NCBI GenBank assembly: GCA_963930655.1
Contig: OZ005607.1
Location: 13,718,874-13,782,873 of the forward strand
Direction of reading: 5' to 3'
From: Myrica gale
Taxonomy: Eukaryota; Streptophyta; Magnoliopsida; Fagales; Myricaceae
Length of the DNA stretch: 64,000 nucleotides
Shown: positions 1 to 10,472 of the stretch, piece after piece
Layout of the letters: each line of letters starts with the position of its first letter
Position numbering within the stretch: the first letter of the stretch is position 1
Notes under the pieces: model-generated
The model's database searches: none
Seen by the model: the letters and a program-made list of their open reading frames with translations, nothing else
Told to the model about the DNA's origin: nothing
Position numbers and translations under genes: made by a program

Positions 1-572
1 ATCCACCAAAAGCACAATTAATTTTGAAACAAATATCTAAATTTGACAGCGGAGGCCTAAAGCCGACGAAAATCGAAGTACAAACGTACAGATAACCACA
101 CTACGTGGTTAAACTATAACATCCTAAAGAATAAATTTACAGCAAAAATTAATGAACAGAAAAGAAGATACACAGTAACCAGAGAGAATTTTGGGCTCGA
201 ACCCTTCAATAACCAACTTCAGCTTCTCAGTGCCTGAGTGACGGAGTCCTCTTTTAACCGACAAGCACAAATCCACTGAGATGAATACAAGAATTTTCGT
301 GGAGATTGGAGAAGATGCTTATCTGCAAAAATCAGTAAAACCCAACTGAAAAAAAAAAAAAATCCATCAAATAAAAAGTCAGCAGAATAAATTAGCCAAC
401 AATATTAAAACCTAGAAATTGGGTGCCAAAACCTGGAATTCGAAGAAATAGTGAAGGAAAGAGAAAGACCATACTCACTCTCTAGGAGAGAAACCAAGGG
501 AATTTAGTTTAAAAGACACCAGGGATTTCCATACCAGTAAAATCAGAAAACAAAAGAAAAAAGAAATCTTAC

Positions 573-705
573 CTTGTACAAAGGGAAATTGCGAAAAGAA
601 CAAGAGAATGCAGGAAACTTCAAAAGATGGAAATCGAAGAACCAACAGAGAAGATTGTTTCGCAAGGGGAATCCGAAAGTGTAGGTGACGGGGAGATTGT
701 TTCAT
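573..705 (-). other. possible 5' exon of an unidentified minus-strand gene
   Basis: Reading leftwards from an ATG at 705, 44 codons stay open to a good splice donor (CAAG then GTAAG) at 573/572. A TATA-like stretch lies just upstream near 715-722. The encoded start (MKQSPRHLHF) matches no family I recognise. A possible acceptor near 325 leads into sequence that soon meets a stop, so this may be 5' UTR or chance. Nothing further left than position 1 can be seen. Confidence 0.2.
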
Positions 706-1015
706 AAACCCGGGTTGCTTTATACATTCGGAAATTAGCAGTTTAATACTTGCTTTTGGTTACTTTTTCAATTTAGCCACTTTCAAATTTTAGAATTTTA
801 TTCCTGGAATATTATCGGTTAGTATGTCATACATTATCGCCGAACAAAATCTGTCCGCGGACCTGACGGCAAAATCGGATCGAATTTGCAGTTCGATTCG
901 GTCCTATTTTATAAAACGTGGATCAGTTCGGACCGCACCGTATTTATTAATATAAATAAAAATATATATATTTTTATATATTTTTTAATACAAATTATAA
1001 ATTTAAAAAATTTAA

Positions 1016-2370
1016 GAGAAATTGACATTTTAGTCCTTAGGTTTACACACTTTTACATTTTAGTCTTTAGGTTTCAAATTTTAAATCTAAAGCTTTGGGT
1101 TTACATTTTTTTACAAAATGGTCCTTCCGTCAGGGATCCGTTAGTTTCCCTAACGGAAGGTCACATCAGCTGACAACTCAGCAGCTGATGTGTCAATAAA
1201 AATTGACAGTTTAGTCCTTATGTTTTAAGTCGTTTTATTTTTTAGTCCTTAGATTTAATTTTTTAAACTTTTAGTCCTTCAGTTTACATTTTCTGACTAA
1301 ATGGTAATTCCATCAAGAATTACTGTTCAAAATACAAATTTTGGTCTTGAATATTGAATAATAACATGTCATTTTTAATATTGACAATTTTAATAACACA
1401 TTTAATAGGACTAAAACAATTCAAAATTCAATTTAAATCCTCGAAAATCTAAAAGTTAAAAATATATTTATTTTTTAAAAAGAAAGAGAATATGAGTGTT
1501 TTCTCCTCTTTTAGTATTTTCAAATTCTTTCTTGTCTAATAATATTTTGTATTATCTCTACAATGTCTAGAGTCTACATACTCAATTTTTAACAATTATA
1601 AATGCGTCTTATATATTCTTAAGTAAAAAAAATTTGAAAATATTTTTCAGAATTTTAATTTTATTTCTATAAAAAGTAAATAATATACAAAAATAAATAT
1701 TATAATAATAATATAATATGGTCTATGAATTAGACCTTATAGGTCTTTAATTTTCTTTGTAAAATACGATCTTACTTCCATATTACGGGGGCATGTGCGA
1801 GGATCAAACCAATTAAAGAATTTTATATTATTATTATAGTATTTATTTTTGTATATTATTTACTTTTTTATATAAATACAATTAAAATTTTGAAAAATAT
1901 TTTCAATTTTTTTTACTTAAAAATATACGCATTTATAGTTATTAAAAATTGAGTATGCAAACACTAGACAAGAAATTGAATTTTGAATTTTTTTTAGTCC
2001 TATTAAATGTGTTATTAAAATTGTCAATACTAAAAATGACATATTATTATTCAATATTCAAGGCCAAAATTTGTATTTCAAATTTGAACAGTAATTCTTG
2101 ATGGAATGACCATTTAGTCAAAAAATGTAAATTGAAGGACTAAAAAATAAAACGACTTAAAACTTTAGGACTAAACTGCCAATTTTTATTGTCACATCAG
2201 CTGCTGAGTTGTCAGCTGATGTGGCCTTCCGTTAGGGAAACTAACGGATCCCTGACGGAAAGACCATTCTGTAAAAAAATGTAAACCTAAGGGCTTTAGA
2301 TTTAAAATTTGAAAATTAAGGACTAAAACGTAAAAGTGTGTAAACCTAAGGACTAAAATGTCAATTTCTC
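1016..2370. repeat. 1.35 kb near-palindromic foldback element
   Basis: The left end (GAGAAATTGACATTTTAGTC) is matched at the right end by its reverse complement, ending ATGTCAATTTCTC. The arms pair inward for roughly 650-700 bases each, including the CAGGGATCCGTTAGTTTCCC block at about 1133 and its mirror at about 2230. The unpaired loop is about 100 bases (around 1720-1825). There is no coding sequence. It belongs to a group of foldbacks in this window whose arms carry repeated TTTAGTCCTT text. A transcript through it would fold into a long hairpin. Confidence 0.85.
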
Positions 2371-2383
2371 AAATTTTAATATA

Positions 2384-2749
2384 AGGGAAATTTGACTTTT
2401 GATCATTAGGTTTTGACCACTTTTACGTTTTGGTCACTAGATTTTATTTTTTAACGACTTGGTCATTAAGTTTTGATCACTTTTACGATTTGGTCTTTCC
2501 GTCAAACTTCCGTTAAATTTTTAACCGGAATAGCGGTCGACCGTTTGCAGCAAAGGTAAATTGTAGTGGTCGATCGCTTTACATGAAGCGATCTCGCGTT
2601 ATATTCCGTTAAAAATTAACGGATGTTTGACGGAAATATCAAATCGTAAAAGTGATCAAAACCTAGTGATCAAATCGTAAAAAAATGAAATCTAGTGATC
2701 AAAACGTAAAAGTGATAAAAAGATAGTGACCAAATATCATATTTCCCTT
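2384..2749. repeat. foldback element, 366 bases
   Basis: AAGGGAAATTTGACTTTTGA at the left is mirrored by a right end finishing ATATTTCCCTT. The arms carry repeated TTTTGATCACTTTTACG text and its complement. The loop (about 2520-2600) contains TCGACCG and the small hairpin GATCGCTT-TACATG-AAGCGATC. It is non-coding and sits 13 bases from the larger foldback on its left. Confidence 0.75.
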
Positions 2750-2935
2750 AATCTAAACTAAAACTCAATATTTTGATATGTTCTTCTCCCTTCGAAATTA
2801 ACCTAAATATTTTTTAAAAAAATTAAAAAAATGAAAAAAAAAAAATGAAACCGATTCAGACCACTTAAGTGGACCGGATCGGTCCTCTATTTTAGTAGGA
2901 CCGAAAATCCGGTTTGCAACTCTATCATGCATGGG

Positions 2936-4372
2936 TTTAACGGAACTCTCCTATACGTTAATCAATTTGACTCATGACATTATTCTAATGGCGGGTCCCA
3001 CGAACACCTCACAAGATCAAAATTGTGCGTCTCTAAATTTAAAATTGTTAATTTACATTTTTGCCCTAACTTAAAACGCTGCACCCAAAACCCATGTGCA
3101 GACTAAAAGCCAAACGGCGTCGAAAGTGAAGGACTGGGTGGTCAGCTGTTTGTGGTTGTCCTCATGGGTTTGAACTGAGGGAGGAGGACGAGAATGAGAT
3201 CAATGGTGGAGGAGAAATTAGGGCTTCTGAGGCTCTTTTTGATGAAAGCAAGGAACAAGGGAATGACATTGTGGAGGAAGGGATGGAGTTCAAGAAGATG
3301 AAAGAATTCATAGATCTTGAGTGGCGGGCAAGAAGAGTGGAGGAAGGGATTTCAAGGACATTGCTGAGAGCTTTTGGGATGCCGCTGCAATGTTTAGCAA
3401 GAAATTGAGGAAATGGCGACAAAAGCAGAAGGAAGTACCAATAATGGTGTTTGTTCAAAGTTTCTTCGTGGTTTCTTTTTTTTGTTATAGTTAGTGCCCG
3501 ACTCATTTTTCATTAAAAGAAATTTGCTTCTGGTTATGTGTTGCAGGTGAGGAAGTGGGTCTTGGGCTGTTCTGGGTCTGGTGTGATGGGAATTGCTGGG
3601 GTAGGGGTGAACCCTCATTTCACAGTCTCATCCAATGCAAGGTCAGGTTGGTTTTCAACGAAGCTTTGATTTTTTCTAATTGGGTTTTAGTCGGTACATG
3701 ATTCAAGAAATGCAATTCCCTATTTCCTCTTTTGAGTTGCTTAGTTATCTTTAGAGTTTAGGTTAGATGTAACAGGTACTACTCTGTTTTCTTCTGTTTG
3801 CTTCTTTGAGTTCCTTGTATGTGCATCGATCTGAGTATGTTTTACTCAGCTGATGGTGCAGAGGAAGAATTTGGTTAAAGAGGAGCAGGAGAGGAGTCCT
3901 GGTGGGTCACGTCAGACGAAGAATTACTACTCGGAAACTATGTCTTTGAAGAGGCGACGGAGGAGCTTTGAACGCTCCAATTCGCATTGGAAAGGGGGAG
4001 TAGCAGAGTTTGAGGACTTGAAAGTGAAGGACTGGGTGGTCAGTGTTTGAGGGTGGCCTCGTGGGTTTTGGGTGCTGCTTTTTAAGTTAGGGCAAAAAAT
4101 TGTAAATTGACTGGTTTGGATTTATTGACGTAGAGACTCACAGTTTTGATTATGTGGGGGTGTTCATGTGATCTGGCCTTCAAATAATGTCACGTGTCAA
4201 ATTGGTACGTGTCAAATTGGTTGATGTGTCCGAGAGCTGTTAAGAATATGAATAGGATGACTGTTTTTGTAAAAAAAATAATACTGAAAGACTAAAATTT
4301 TAAAGTTTAAAAGTGAAGGACTAAATTATAAAAGTATCAAAAACTCAAGTACTAAACTGTTAATTTCCCTTG
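2936..4372. mobile_element. long-TIR element carrying a host gene fragment (Pack-type)
   Basis: A left arm (about 2940-3100) and a right arm (about 4060-4250) are imperfect inverted repeats. Examples are TTTGCCCTAACTTAAAA near 3060 against its complement near 4085, and CACCCAAAACCCA against TGGGTTTTGGGTG. The right side runs on to 4372 with the TTTAGTCC-type terminus shared with the foldbacks; the left side lacks that outer part. Between the arms lies a piece of an OCTOPUS-like gene (separate entry). Long arms around a captured gene piece fit a Pack-MULE or a gene-carrying foldback. I saw no clear target duplication and no transposase. Confidence 0.6.
3162..4045 (+). pseudogene. captured fragment of an OCTOPUS-like (DUF740/UPF0503) gene
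   Basis: Three blocks, in gene order, resemble plant OCTOPUS/DUF740 proteins, polar membrane-associated regulators of phloem differentiation. Block 1 (about 3160-3460) gives MKEFIDLE, then in another frame SFWDAAAMFSKKLRKWRQKQK minus its first residue, where the family has SFWSAASVFSKKLQKWRQ. Block 2 (about 3547-3650) gives NPHFTVSSNAR, weakly like the DPRFSLDAGR motif. Block 3 (about 3853-4045) gives SPGGSRQTKNYYS then RRRRSFERSNS, where the family has PGGSIQTRDYYTDSSSRRRKSLDRS. Tracts between the blocks end in TTGCAG- and CTCAG-like acceptors, so introns or intron-like spacers may be kept, implying copying at the DNA level. The frame shifts between blocks, so it is not a working gene. It lies inside the long-TIR element. 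Confidence 0.6.
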
Positions 4373-4376
4373 TACA

Positions 4377-4637
4377 TTAACTTTTGTAATCATTAAAAAT
4401 GACTAGAAAAAAGTAGTCACTAAAAATGGGCTTAGAAAAAAAGTCATTAAAAATGGTCCTATTAAAAGGATTTCTTTTTCATTTTCTTCTACAGTCTTTT
4501 CTCACTCTACCAAAAGACTTATCCCTAATTTAAAATTTATCCCTAATTTAAAATTTCTCTTTCAATTTGATGCTTCATTTTAATTAGTCGTAAATTTACA
4601 TTAAAAAAAAACACAACTAGTCACAATTATTTGTAGG
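4377..4637. repeat. direct repeat, copy 1 (partner 6507-6702)
   Basis: CATTAACTTTTG followed by CATTAAAAATGGTCCTATTA, two copies of TTATCCCTAATTTAAAATTT, and an end at CAACTAGTCACAATTATTT recurs in the same orientation at 6507-6702. Copy 2 lacks one internal repeat. The interval between them holds a half foldback and an inverted-repeat element with MITEs. Confidence 0.7.
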
Positions 4638-4770
4638 GAAATTGATATTTTAGTCCTTAGATTTTGTCCCTTTTTGCAATTTAATCCTTCGATTTTAAAC
4701 TTCAAAATTTCAATCCCTCACATTTCAATGTTTGACAAAAACAGCCTTCCGTATGCCTTCTGTCTCTCTT
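4637..4770. repeat. single arm of a TTTAGTCC-type foldback
   Basis: GGGAAATTGATATTTTAGTC and the text after it match, in the inverted sense, the right terminus at 4250-4372. No opposite arm follows, so this is a half element or a truncated end. Confidence 0.45.
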
Positions 4771-5942
4771 CTTAATGGCAGTACCATGTTAGCAGCCAAC
4801 TAAGTAGCCTAAGTAGCCCTTCCAACCCATAGCTTCTCAAAAAGAACATTGTCGTCATTGATTTCCACCCAAACTCTTCCCTTTTTCACTCGGACTGATT
4901 TTTATATTTTTGTGAAATCAGGGGAACTAATTTTATGTTTTTGTTATCACGATAACTAATTTGATTTTCGTGTATACTACATAAACTAATTTTTGGGTTC
5001 GGTTATTATGCTAAGCAACAGCTAGAATCGCGTCTTCAAAATTTAAGGGTCCAGATCGCGCTACATCATTTAATGACCCTCGCCCGACTCGAATAACATC
5101 CATACCGACCCGCGAATTGATATCAAAACGTTGTTTCCCACATTGCTTCTTCTTCCTCGCCAGATCGCCAACCCCCCGCCCGCACAGTAGCAAGAGATTA
5201 GAACGTATTTTCCGACTCTTGAAAAACATTCTTCCTCTCCTTTTGTTCCCTCTCTCTCGTCTCCATCCTCTCATTTGAGGCTGTAATTTTTTCTTCCTCT
5301 GAATCATCACATACATGTCTCCCGTTTGATAAATACACTATTGTAGTATAATTTTTAGCAGATAATACAGAGTAGTAGTATAGTTGACTGGATTAGGTTG
5401 CTTGCTATTTTCTTCATTTTGTTTTGTACATGACGAATCAGCGAAAACGTTGGCATATATCTTCTTTTCTTGTTTTTCCCTTACCTTCTTTTTTTTCTTC
5501 GGTTACCCGTTAAAAAATCAATAGTTGGTCTTCTATTTGTTCTCTCTTTTTCTTTAACTGTCTTCCCCTCAGTGCATCTCTCGGTCTCCCCTGAGTGCAT
5601 CACTTACCACAACCTCGTTACAACTGGTTGGATTGATTTCTAAACACTGAGACATCATACAAAATGAACAATTACATATGGGTAAAAGAATATTCGTGTC
5701 AGCTATAGACCCCAACAAGCTCTGTGTGCCATTCACCAAGGTAAAAATGTGGAATGGCAGCGACAACTGGTCTAATTGACTTGCTTTTCGAAATTATGGA
5801 ACAGAACATGAACATAAACAATACTATACTGAGGATAACAAGAAGAGCCAGAAATATGTTATAATCTCTTGCATCCAAAAGTTTTGCGATGGAGGTGGGC
5901 GTCTGGCTTATGTGTGCGTGGGGGGTAGCGATCTGTGAGGAA

Positions 5943-6141
5943 GGTTGTGTTTGTGTTGTAATATTTTTGGTATGAGAATATGTGTTGGTATTGGGTTTAG
6001 TGAAAAGGTGAAGAGAGAGGTAATTTTTTATAATTTTTGTAATTTTTTATATTTTTTTATGGGAGAGAGAGAGATTATATTGGAGTATTTTATTAGGAGA
6101 GAGATAAAATTTTGGGGATAATTAGGTTTGCAAACGCAGCC
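5943..6141 (-). mobile_element. Harbinger-like MITE, family A, copy 1
   Basis: About 199 bases with ends GGTTGTGTTTGTGTTG and CAAACGCAGCC, flanked by a GAA duplication (5940-5942 and 6142-6144). The interior carries AGTGAAAAGGTGAAGAGAGA and GGGAGAGAGAGAGATTATAT, shared with the copies at 7856, 11121 (both in the opposite orientation) and 58490. Confidence 0.7.
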
Positions 6142-6216
6142 GAAGATTCATGGGTCGGTAAGCAAAATGGGATTGTATGTGTTTTATCCGAGTTGGGTGC
6201 AAGTCAGACATTTTGG

Positions 6217-6383
6217 TGATGTTTGTTTCCCAACAATTTGGGGCATAAAAATTTTCAACAAAACAAACACACTCCAACATTTTTAACTTTTACATATACA
6301 CACTTTATTTTTCACAAAATCTAATAAATCTCAATAAAACAAAGATTCCCAAATTTGGGGAATTTGATAAACAAACACATCTT
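6217..6383. mobile_element. small MITE with terminal inverted repeats
   Basis: GATGTTTGTTTCCCAACAAT at the left is mirrored by TTTGATAAACAAACACATC at the right, with a second inner pair around CAATTTGGGG/CCCAAATTTGGGG. About 167 bases, non-coding. Confidence 0.5.
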
Positions 6384-6506
6384 TTTATTGATGTAGCACG
6401 ATCTGAGCCCTTGGATTTTGAAGACGCGATTCTGGTCGTTGCTCAGCATACTCAACATAATAATCGAACCCTGGTTTTGCATTTATCCCAATTTTATACA
6501 TAACTT

Positions 6507-6702
6507 CATTAACTTTTGATGTCATTAAAAATGGTCCTATTAAAAGGAGTTTTTCATTTTCATTTTCATGTTCTCCTAAAGCGTTTTCTCACTCGACCAA
6601 AAAGACTTATCCCTAATTTAAAATTTCTCTTTTAATTTGATCCATCATTTTAATTAGTCATAATTTTACATTAAAAAACACAACTAGTCACAATTATTTA
6701 TA
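6507..6702. repeat. direct repeat, copy 2 (partner 4377-4637)
   Basis: Same orientation and order of motifs as 4377-4637, ending CAACTAGTCACAATTATTT. It then continues into AT-rich single-copy-looking sequence. Confidence 0.7.
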
Positions 6703-7768
6703 ATATCATAAAATAAATTTACTAACATTAACGTAAAAACTAATACCAAACAAGTGGCAAACTTTTATTTTATTTTATTTTCACTAATAAAAAAGCAAAT
6801 TACAATTAGAAATTATACTTTGGACCATTTAACTACCTATTTTTTGCTATTCAAATTCAAAGCTACCAAACATAACACATTATACTTTAAACTACTAACA
6901 AGTTTTTACTTTTCATTTGCTTAGAAACAAAAAAGTTTGTACTTTTCATTCACATTATAATTGACAGCGAGGATTGTATCACATTTCTAATTGATTTTAA
7001 CGATTATGTCTTAATATAAAGTGCAAAGACTAAACTTATTGGTAGTTTAAAATACAATTTATGGTAGTTTGAAGTGGAAATTTGTGAGTCTAAATAACAA
7101 CTCAAGATGGGTGAATTGAATTTTAATAAAAATTAAAACTTTTTTTCCAAAATAATTTAAGTAAGAGTAATAAAGCATAAAACACCACAAATATAAATAT
7201 TGAACGAATAATGAGAGAGATAGAGTTAGAGAAACGATACCTCAATTTTAGGTGATTCGGCCAACACTTGCCTAAATCCACCCCCAAGACTATTGACTTC
7301 ATTAGGTTTCCTTCACTATTCTCCTAATAGCAAATTTACCTTAGCTTCCGGGGTGCTAAGGAACCTTTACAAAAGCGTTTTTCGAGTTCACGCTTTATCT
7401 CTTTTCACAAATCCCAAAACCCAAGAGATTTCTTCTACTCTAACAAGTAGGACCAAATGTTTACCCAACACTCAAGTGTTTTACAAAAGATGGGTACAAA
7501 AGAATATTAAAGAATGACTCTCTAAACCAACCAAGCCAGTGAAAAGCACAAGAGAGGCGAAGTGGTTAGATAATATTTTTTTCTCATCTAGTCTCTAAAC
7601 GTCCTTAAAGGCTTAACAGAAGTAATTGAAAATTTGAAGCAAAACCAAAGAATAGAGGGCTTGGGCTAAATGATCTATTTCACGTATAAAAAAATTGAAC
7701 CATTTGTAGAGGCCAACCGGGCCGAGGAGGGGACCCCGGTTGGCCCCCACTAGTTCCACCTCTAATCA
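6703..7768. other. AT-rich intergenic stretch with one GC-rich hairpin
   Basis: I see no gene. The one notable structure is GGCCAACCGGG at 7711-7721 pairing with CCCGGTTGGCC at about 7735-7745, a strong GC hairpin in AT-rich DNA. Confidence 0.4.
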
Positions 7769-8450
7769 TATAATACACTGAATCCCACATGGAGTGACAG
7801 AGGAGAATGAATTGAAGATGAGTTTATAAGGGCTAAATCCCACATTGAGGCCTTAGGGTGCGTTTGTGTTCAAAAATTTTACCCCTTCTAACATTTTAAC
7901 ACAATTAAATATTACAATATAATCTCTCTCTCCCCATCAAATCATTACTATTTACTACAAAAAATATAAAAAATTACCTCTCTCTTCACTTTTTCACTAA
8001 ACCCAATACCTAAAATTTTAACAACACTAAAATTTTACAAAACAAACACAGCCTTACTATGTTGAACTGGACTTTATAATGATCCTAGGCGCTTCAAGAG
8101 CAACATTGACTAGTTCTTTTGAAGTCAAAGCACAGATGTGACTAGTGTTTGTCCTTGGGTCGTTACAAATGGTATTAGAGCGGTCCTAGTAACTACCAAT
8201 GTGAGCTTGATGGATCTTAACGAGGACGTCAAGAATTTAAGGGGGGGAGATTGTGATACCCCGAATCCCACGTGGAGTGAGAGAGTAGAATGAATGAGAG
8301 ATGAGTTCTATAAGGGTCAAATCTCATATTGAGAATTTACTAAGTTGAACTGAGCTTTATAATGATTCAAGGGGCTTCAAGAGCAACTTTGACTAGTACT
8401 TTTGAAGTCAAAGCAAAGATATAGCTAGTGCTTGTCCTTGAGTCATTAAA
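7769..8450 (+). mobile_element. TRIM (miniature LTR retrotransposon) with a MITE in its 5' LTR
   Basis: Left LTR 7769-8167 (about 200 bases once the MITE is excluded) and right LTR 8252-8450 (about 199 bases) share GGAGTGA, TTTTGAAGTCAAAGCA and GTCCTTG. The right one starts TGTGATACCCCGAATCCCAC. Directly after the left LTR is AATGGTATTAGAGC, resembling the initiator-Met primer site. Directly before the right LTR is a purine tract, GGGGGGGAGAT. The internal part is only about 84 bases and non-coding. This is a fossil; I see no clear target duplication. Confidence 0.8.
7856..8053 (+). mobile_element. Harbinger-like MITE, family A, copy 2
   Basis: 198 bases with ends GGGTGCGTTTGTGTT and AACAAACACAGCC, flanked by TTA on both sides (7853-7855, 8054-8056). 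The other LTR of the same TRIM has a single TTA at the matching place (TTTACTAAGTTGAACTG), so it is the empty site. A TTA duplication with such ends fits PIF/Harbinger Tourist-like MITEs. Confidence 0.85.
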
Positions 8451-8799
8451 TATCCTCACCATGATGGACATAACATAATTTTAAAAAATCTAAATATGTC
8501 TTCAAAGGAAAAAGAATTTAAAATTTTAATGAGAACATCAAAACACAGATGGCACAATCATTAAAGAGCACCAAGCATTGGCGTTTGGCATTCACGGTAA
8601 CCTAACCTATAGAATAATATTTTTTTTTCCTTGTTCAATTCCTATTGCAGATTGTTTTTTTTTTAAAAAAAAAGACGTATCATCTAAATTTGGCATCTGC
8701 TTTTTTTTAGAAAACAATGTACAAGATTATCTCTCTCTGGCTGATTGAATTAGGTTTTCCTAAATATAGACAAAAAAAATATTGAACATAATTTTCTTT

Positions 8800-9289
8800 G
8801 GGGTAATTTCATAGTTCGCCACTTAATTATGAGTAAAAATCAATGTCGCTCCCCTAATTATCAAAACTGATTTTTAAGCCCTCTAAGTTTTCAAAATCAT
8901 CAATGTACGCCCTTCGTCCAAATCTTAAAAAAAATGTGAAAAATGACCGAAATGCCATCTACGCCAAAAATTACCAAAAAATATTTAAAAATTTATTAAA
9001 AAATAAAAAAATCATATTTTAAAGAAAGGCAATATTTTTTAAATAAATCGATTGAAACTCTATTTAATTAATCTATTTATTTTTTGAATTTGTACTTATT
9101 TTTGTTAATTTTGTCTTTAATGGCATTTCAGTCCTTTTCATGTTTTTTCTTCAAATTTAACTGTTGATTTGGACGGAGGGCGTACATTGATGAATTTGTA
9201 AACTTAGAGGGCGTAAATATCAGTTTTGATAGTTAGGGGGTGACATTGATTTTTGCTCATAATTAAGGGGCAAACTATGAAATTACCTC
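8800..9289. repeat. foldback element, about 490 bases
   Basis: GGGTAATTTCATAGTTCGCC at the left is mirrored by a right end reading GGGGCAAACTATGAAATTAC. The arms include TTAATTATGAGTAAAAATCA and CAATGTACGCCC with their complements near 9190-9270. The centre is AT-rich. Non-coding. Confidence 0.75.
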
Positions 9290-10140
9290 ATTTTCTTCTT
9301 ATCTAATTTGGATGTTCGATTGTGATTTTTTTTGCTTTTAAAAGAGGCTTAATTACTGCTACTGTCCTTGTGGTATTAATGTTTAACAAATTAGTCATTG
9401 TGTACAATTTTTAATAGGTCGGTCTTTGTGGATAATTTTTCAGAGACATGAGTTCTTTTGTTCATAAAAAATTAGCTAATTAACAGAAGACCGATATGAG
9501 ATCGATATATCTTTGTCGGAGTTAGATAGCCTAGTCCAGATTGTGTTTCAATCGGTGGGCCAACTTTTGATGGACAAGATGACCTATATATATATGAAAA
9601 TAGACAACAAGAACTGACATATTTAATTTTATACCTCAAAAATTGATTTATTAAAATTCAATATCATATAAATCGTTACGGTAATTAAGCCTTCAAAATA
9701 TTGATGTGAATTTTTCTTCCCAGCTGAACGTCACTCTTAAGGATATAAATAAGATATATATTCAGGTCATGTAGTGTGGCGCCTATTTGCACCCACAAAT
9801 TGAACTCCGAATTCAGCCCACTAACTTAACCCAAGTCCAGTCCAGACTTTATTACAGATGTTGGTCCACCAATTATTTTACTCCGCTGTTGGGCCAGCAG
9901 GTCCACACACCTAAGCCAGAATCCACTTAAACCCATTCCCTGCCATCACCAGCCCAAGCCCACATATGAAGACGCCGTCGTATCAATCGCGAAAGGTTAA
10001 AAACAAAAATATCGGACCGACCTCATAGTCGCTAGACCCCATTTGCCCTTCCGAAATCGGACATTTTACGTTCTCGGTCTATCACGCAACTACTACAGCA
10101 CATGCCTCAGGTCGAGAACACGGACTAAAACACATCTCCA
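9290..10140. other. intergenic sequence upstream of ABCF1
   Basis: No gene is visible. 9345-9480 has fragmentary foldback-like text (GTCCTTGTGGTATTAATG). From about 9770 the composition becomes less AT-rich, as expected approaching the ABCF1 promoter. Confidence 0.4.
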
Positions 10141-10143
10141 GGA

Positions 10144-10183
10144 CACGTGGAGCCCCCAAATAGCAGAGTCACATGTATATATA
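10144..10183 (+). promoter_or_regulatory. ABCF1 core promoter: G-box and TATA box
   Basis: A G-box/ABRE core CACGTG lies at 10144-10149 inside GGACACGTGGA, and a TATATATA box at 10176-10183. Transcription would then start near 10205-10215, giving a 5' UTR of about 125 spliced bases. G-boxes bind bZIP and bHLH factors; whether this one is used is inference. Confidence 0.5.
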
Positions 10184-10329
10184 CTCTGTCAGGCCTCTTC
10201 TCGCCTCCCTCACCACCCAAAAACCTCGAACCCTCATCGCTGGGCTTTGCTTCTCTCCTCCGATAAGAGGACTGGAAACGCCGATCTAATTCCTCTTCCA
10301 CAGTCTCGGACCTCCAATCACCAAGAAAG

Positions 10330-10465
10330 GTTGGCTAAATCCATTCCACAGCGAAATATCATTATACCTGCGATTAGTTTTAGTTTCTTTTGGTTGATTC
10401 TTTGTATCTTTTTAGGGTTTTGTGTTCTAATGGTTCAGTGCTTTACACGTTGTGTTTGTCGATAG
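10330..10465 (+). other. intron in the ABCF1 5' UTR
   Basis: Donor AAAG-GTTGGC at 10330 and acceptor TCGATAG at 10465 bound a T-rich 136-base tract, leaving GTCCAGG before the ATG at 10473. Leader introns of this kind are common in highly expressed plant genes. The call rests on splice-site appearance and T-richness only. Confidence 0.5.
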
Positions 10466-10472
10466 GTCCAGG

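Larger units (their letters stand above)
840..2935. mobile_element. old inverted-repeat element hosting two younger foldbacks
   Basis: About 880-930 (TTCGATTCGGTCCTATTTT) and 2865-2920 (its rough reverse complement, with GACCGGATCGGTCCTC) form diverged terminal arms rich in GGTC/GACC. Between them lie two better preserved foldback elements at 1016-2370 and 2384-2749. I infer an old non-autonomous TIR element into which the foldbacks inserted. Its exact ends and superfamily are not clear. Confidence 0.3.
4995..6473. mobile_element. inverted-repeat element with a nested MITE
   Basis: The left arm 4995-5068 (containing AGAATCGCGTCTTCAAAAT and CTACATCA) is mirrored at 6389-6473 (TGATGTAGCACG, then ATTTTGAAGACGCGATTCT). 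The interior has no recognisable gene. It contains two MITEs (5943-6141 and 6217-6383). The superfamily is not evident. Confidence 0.55.
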
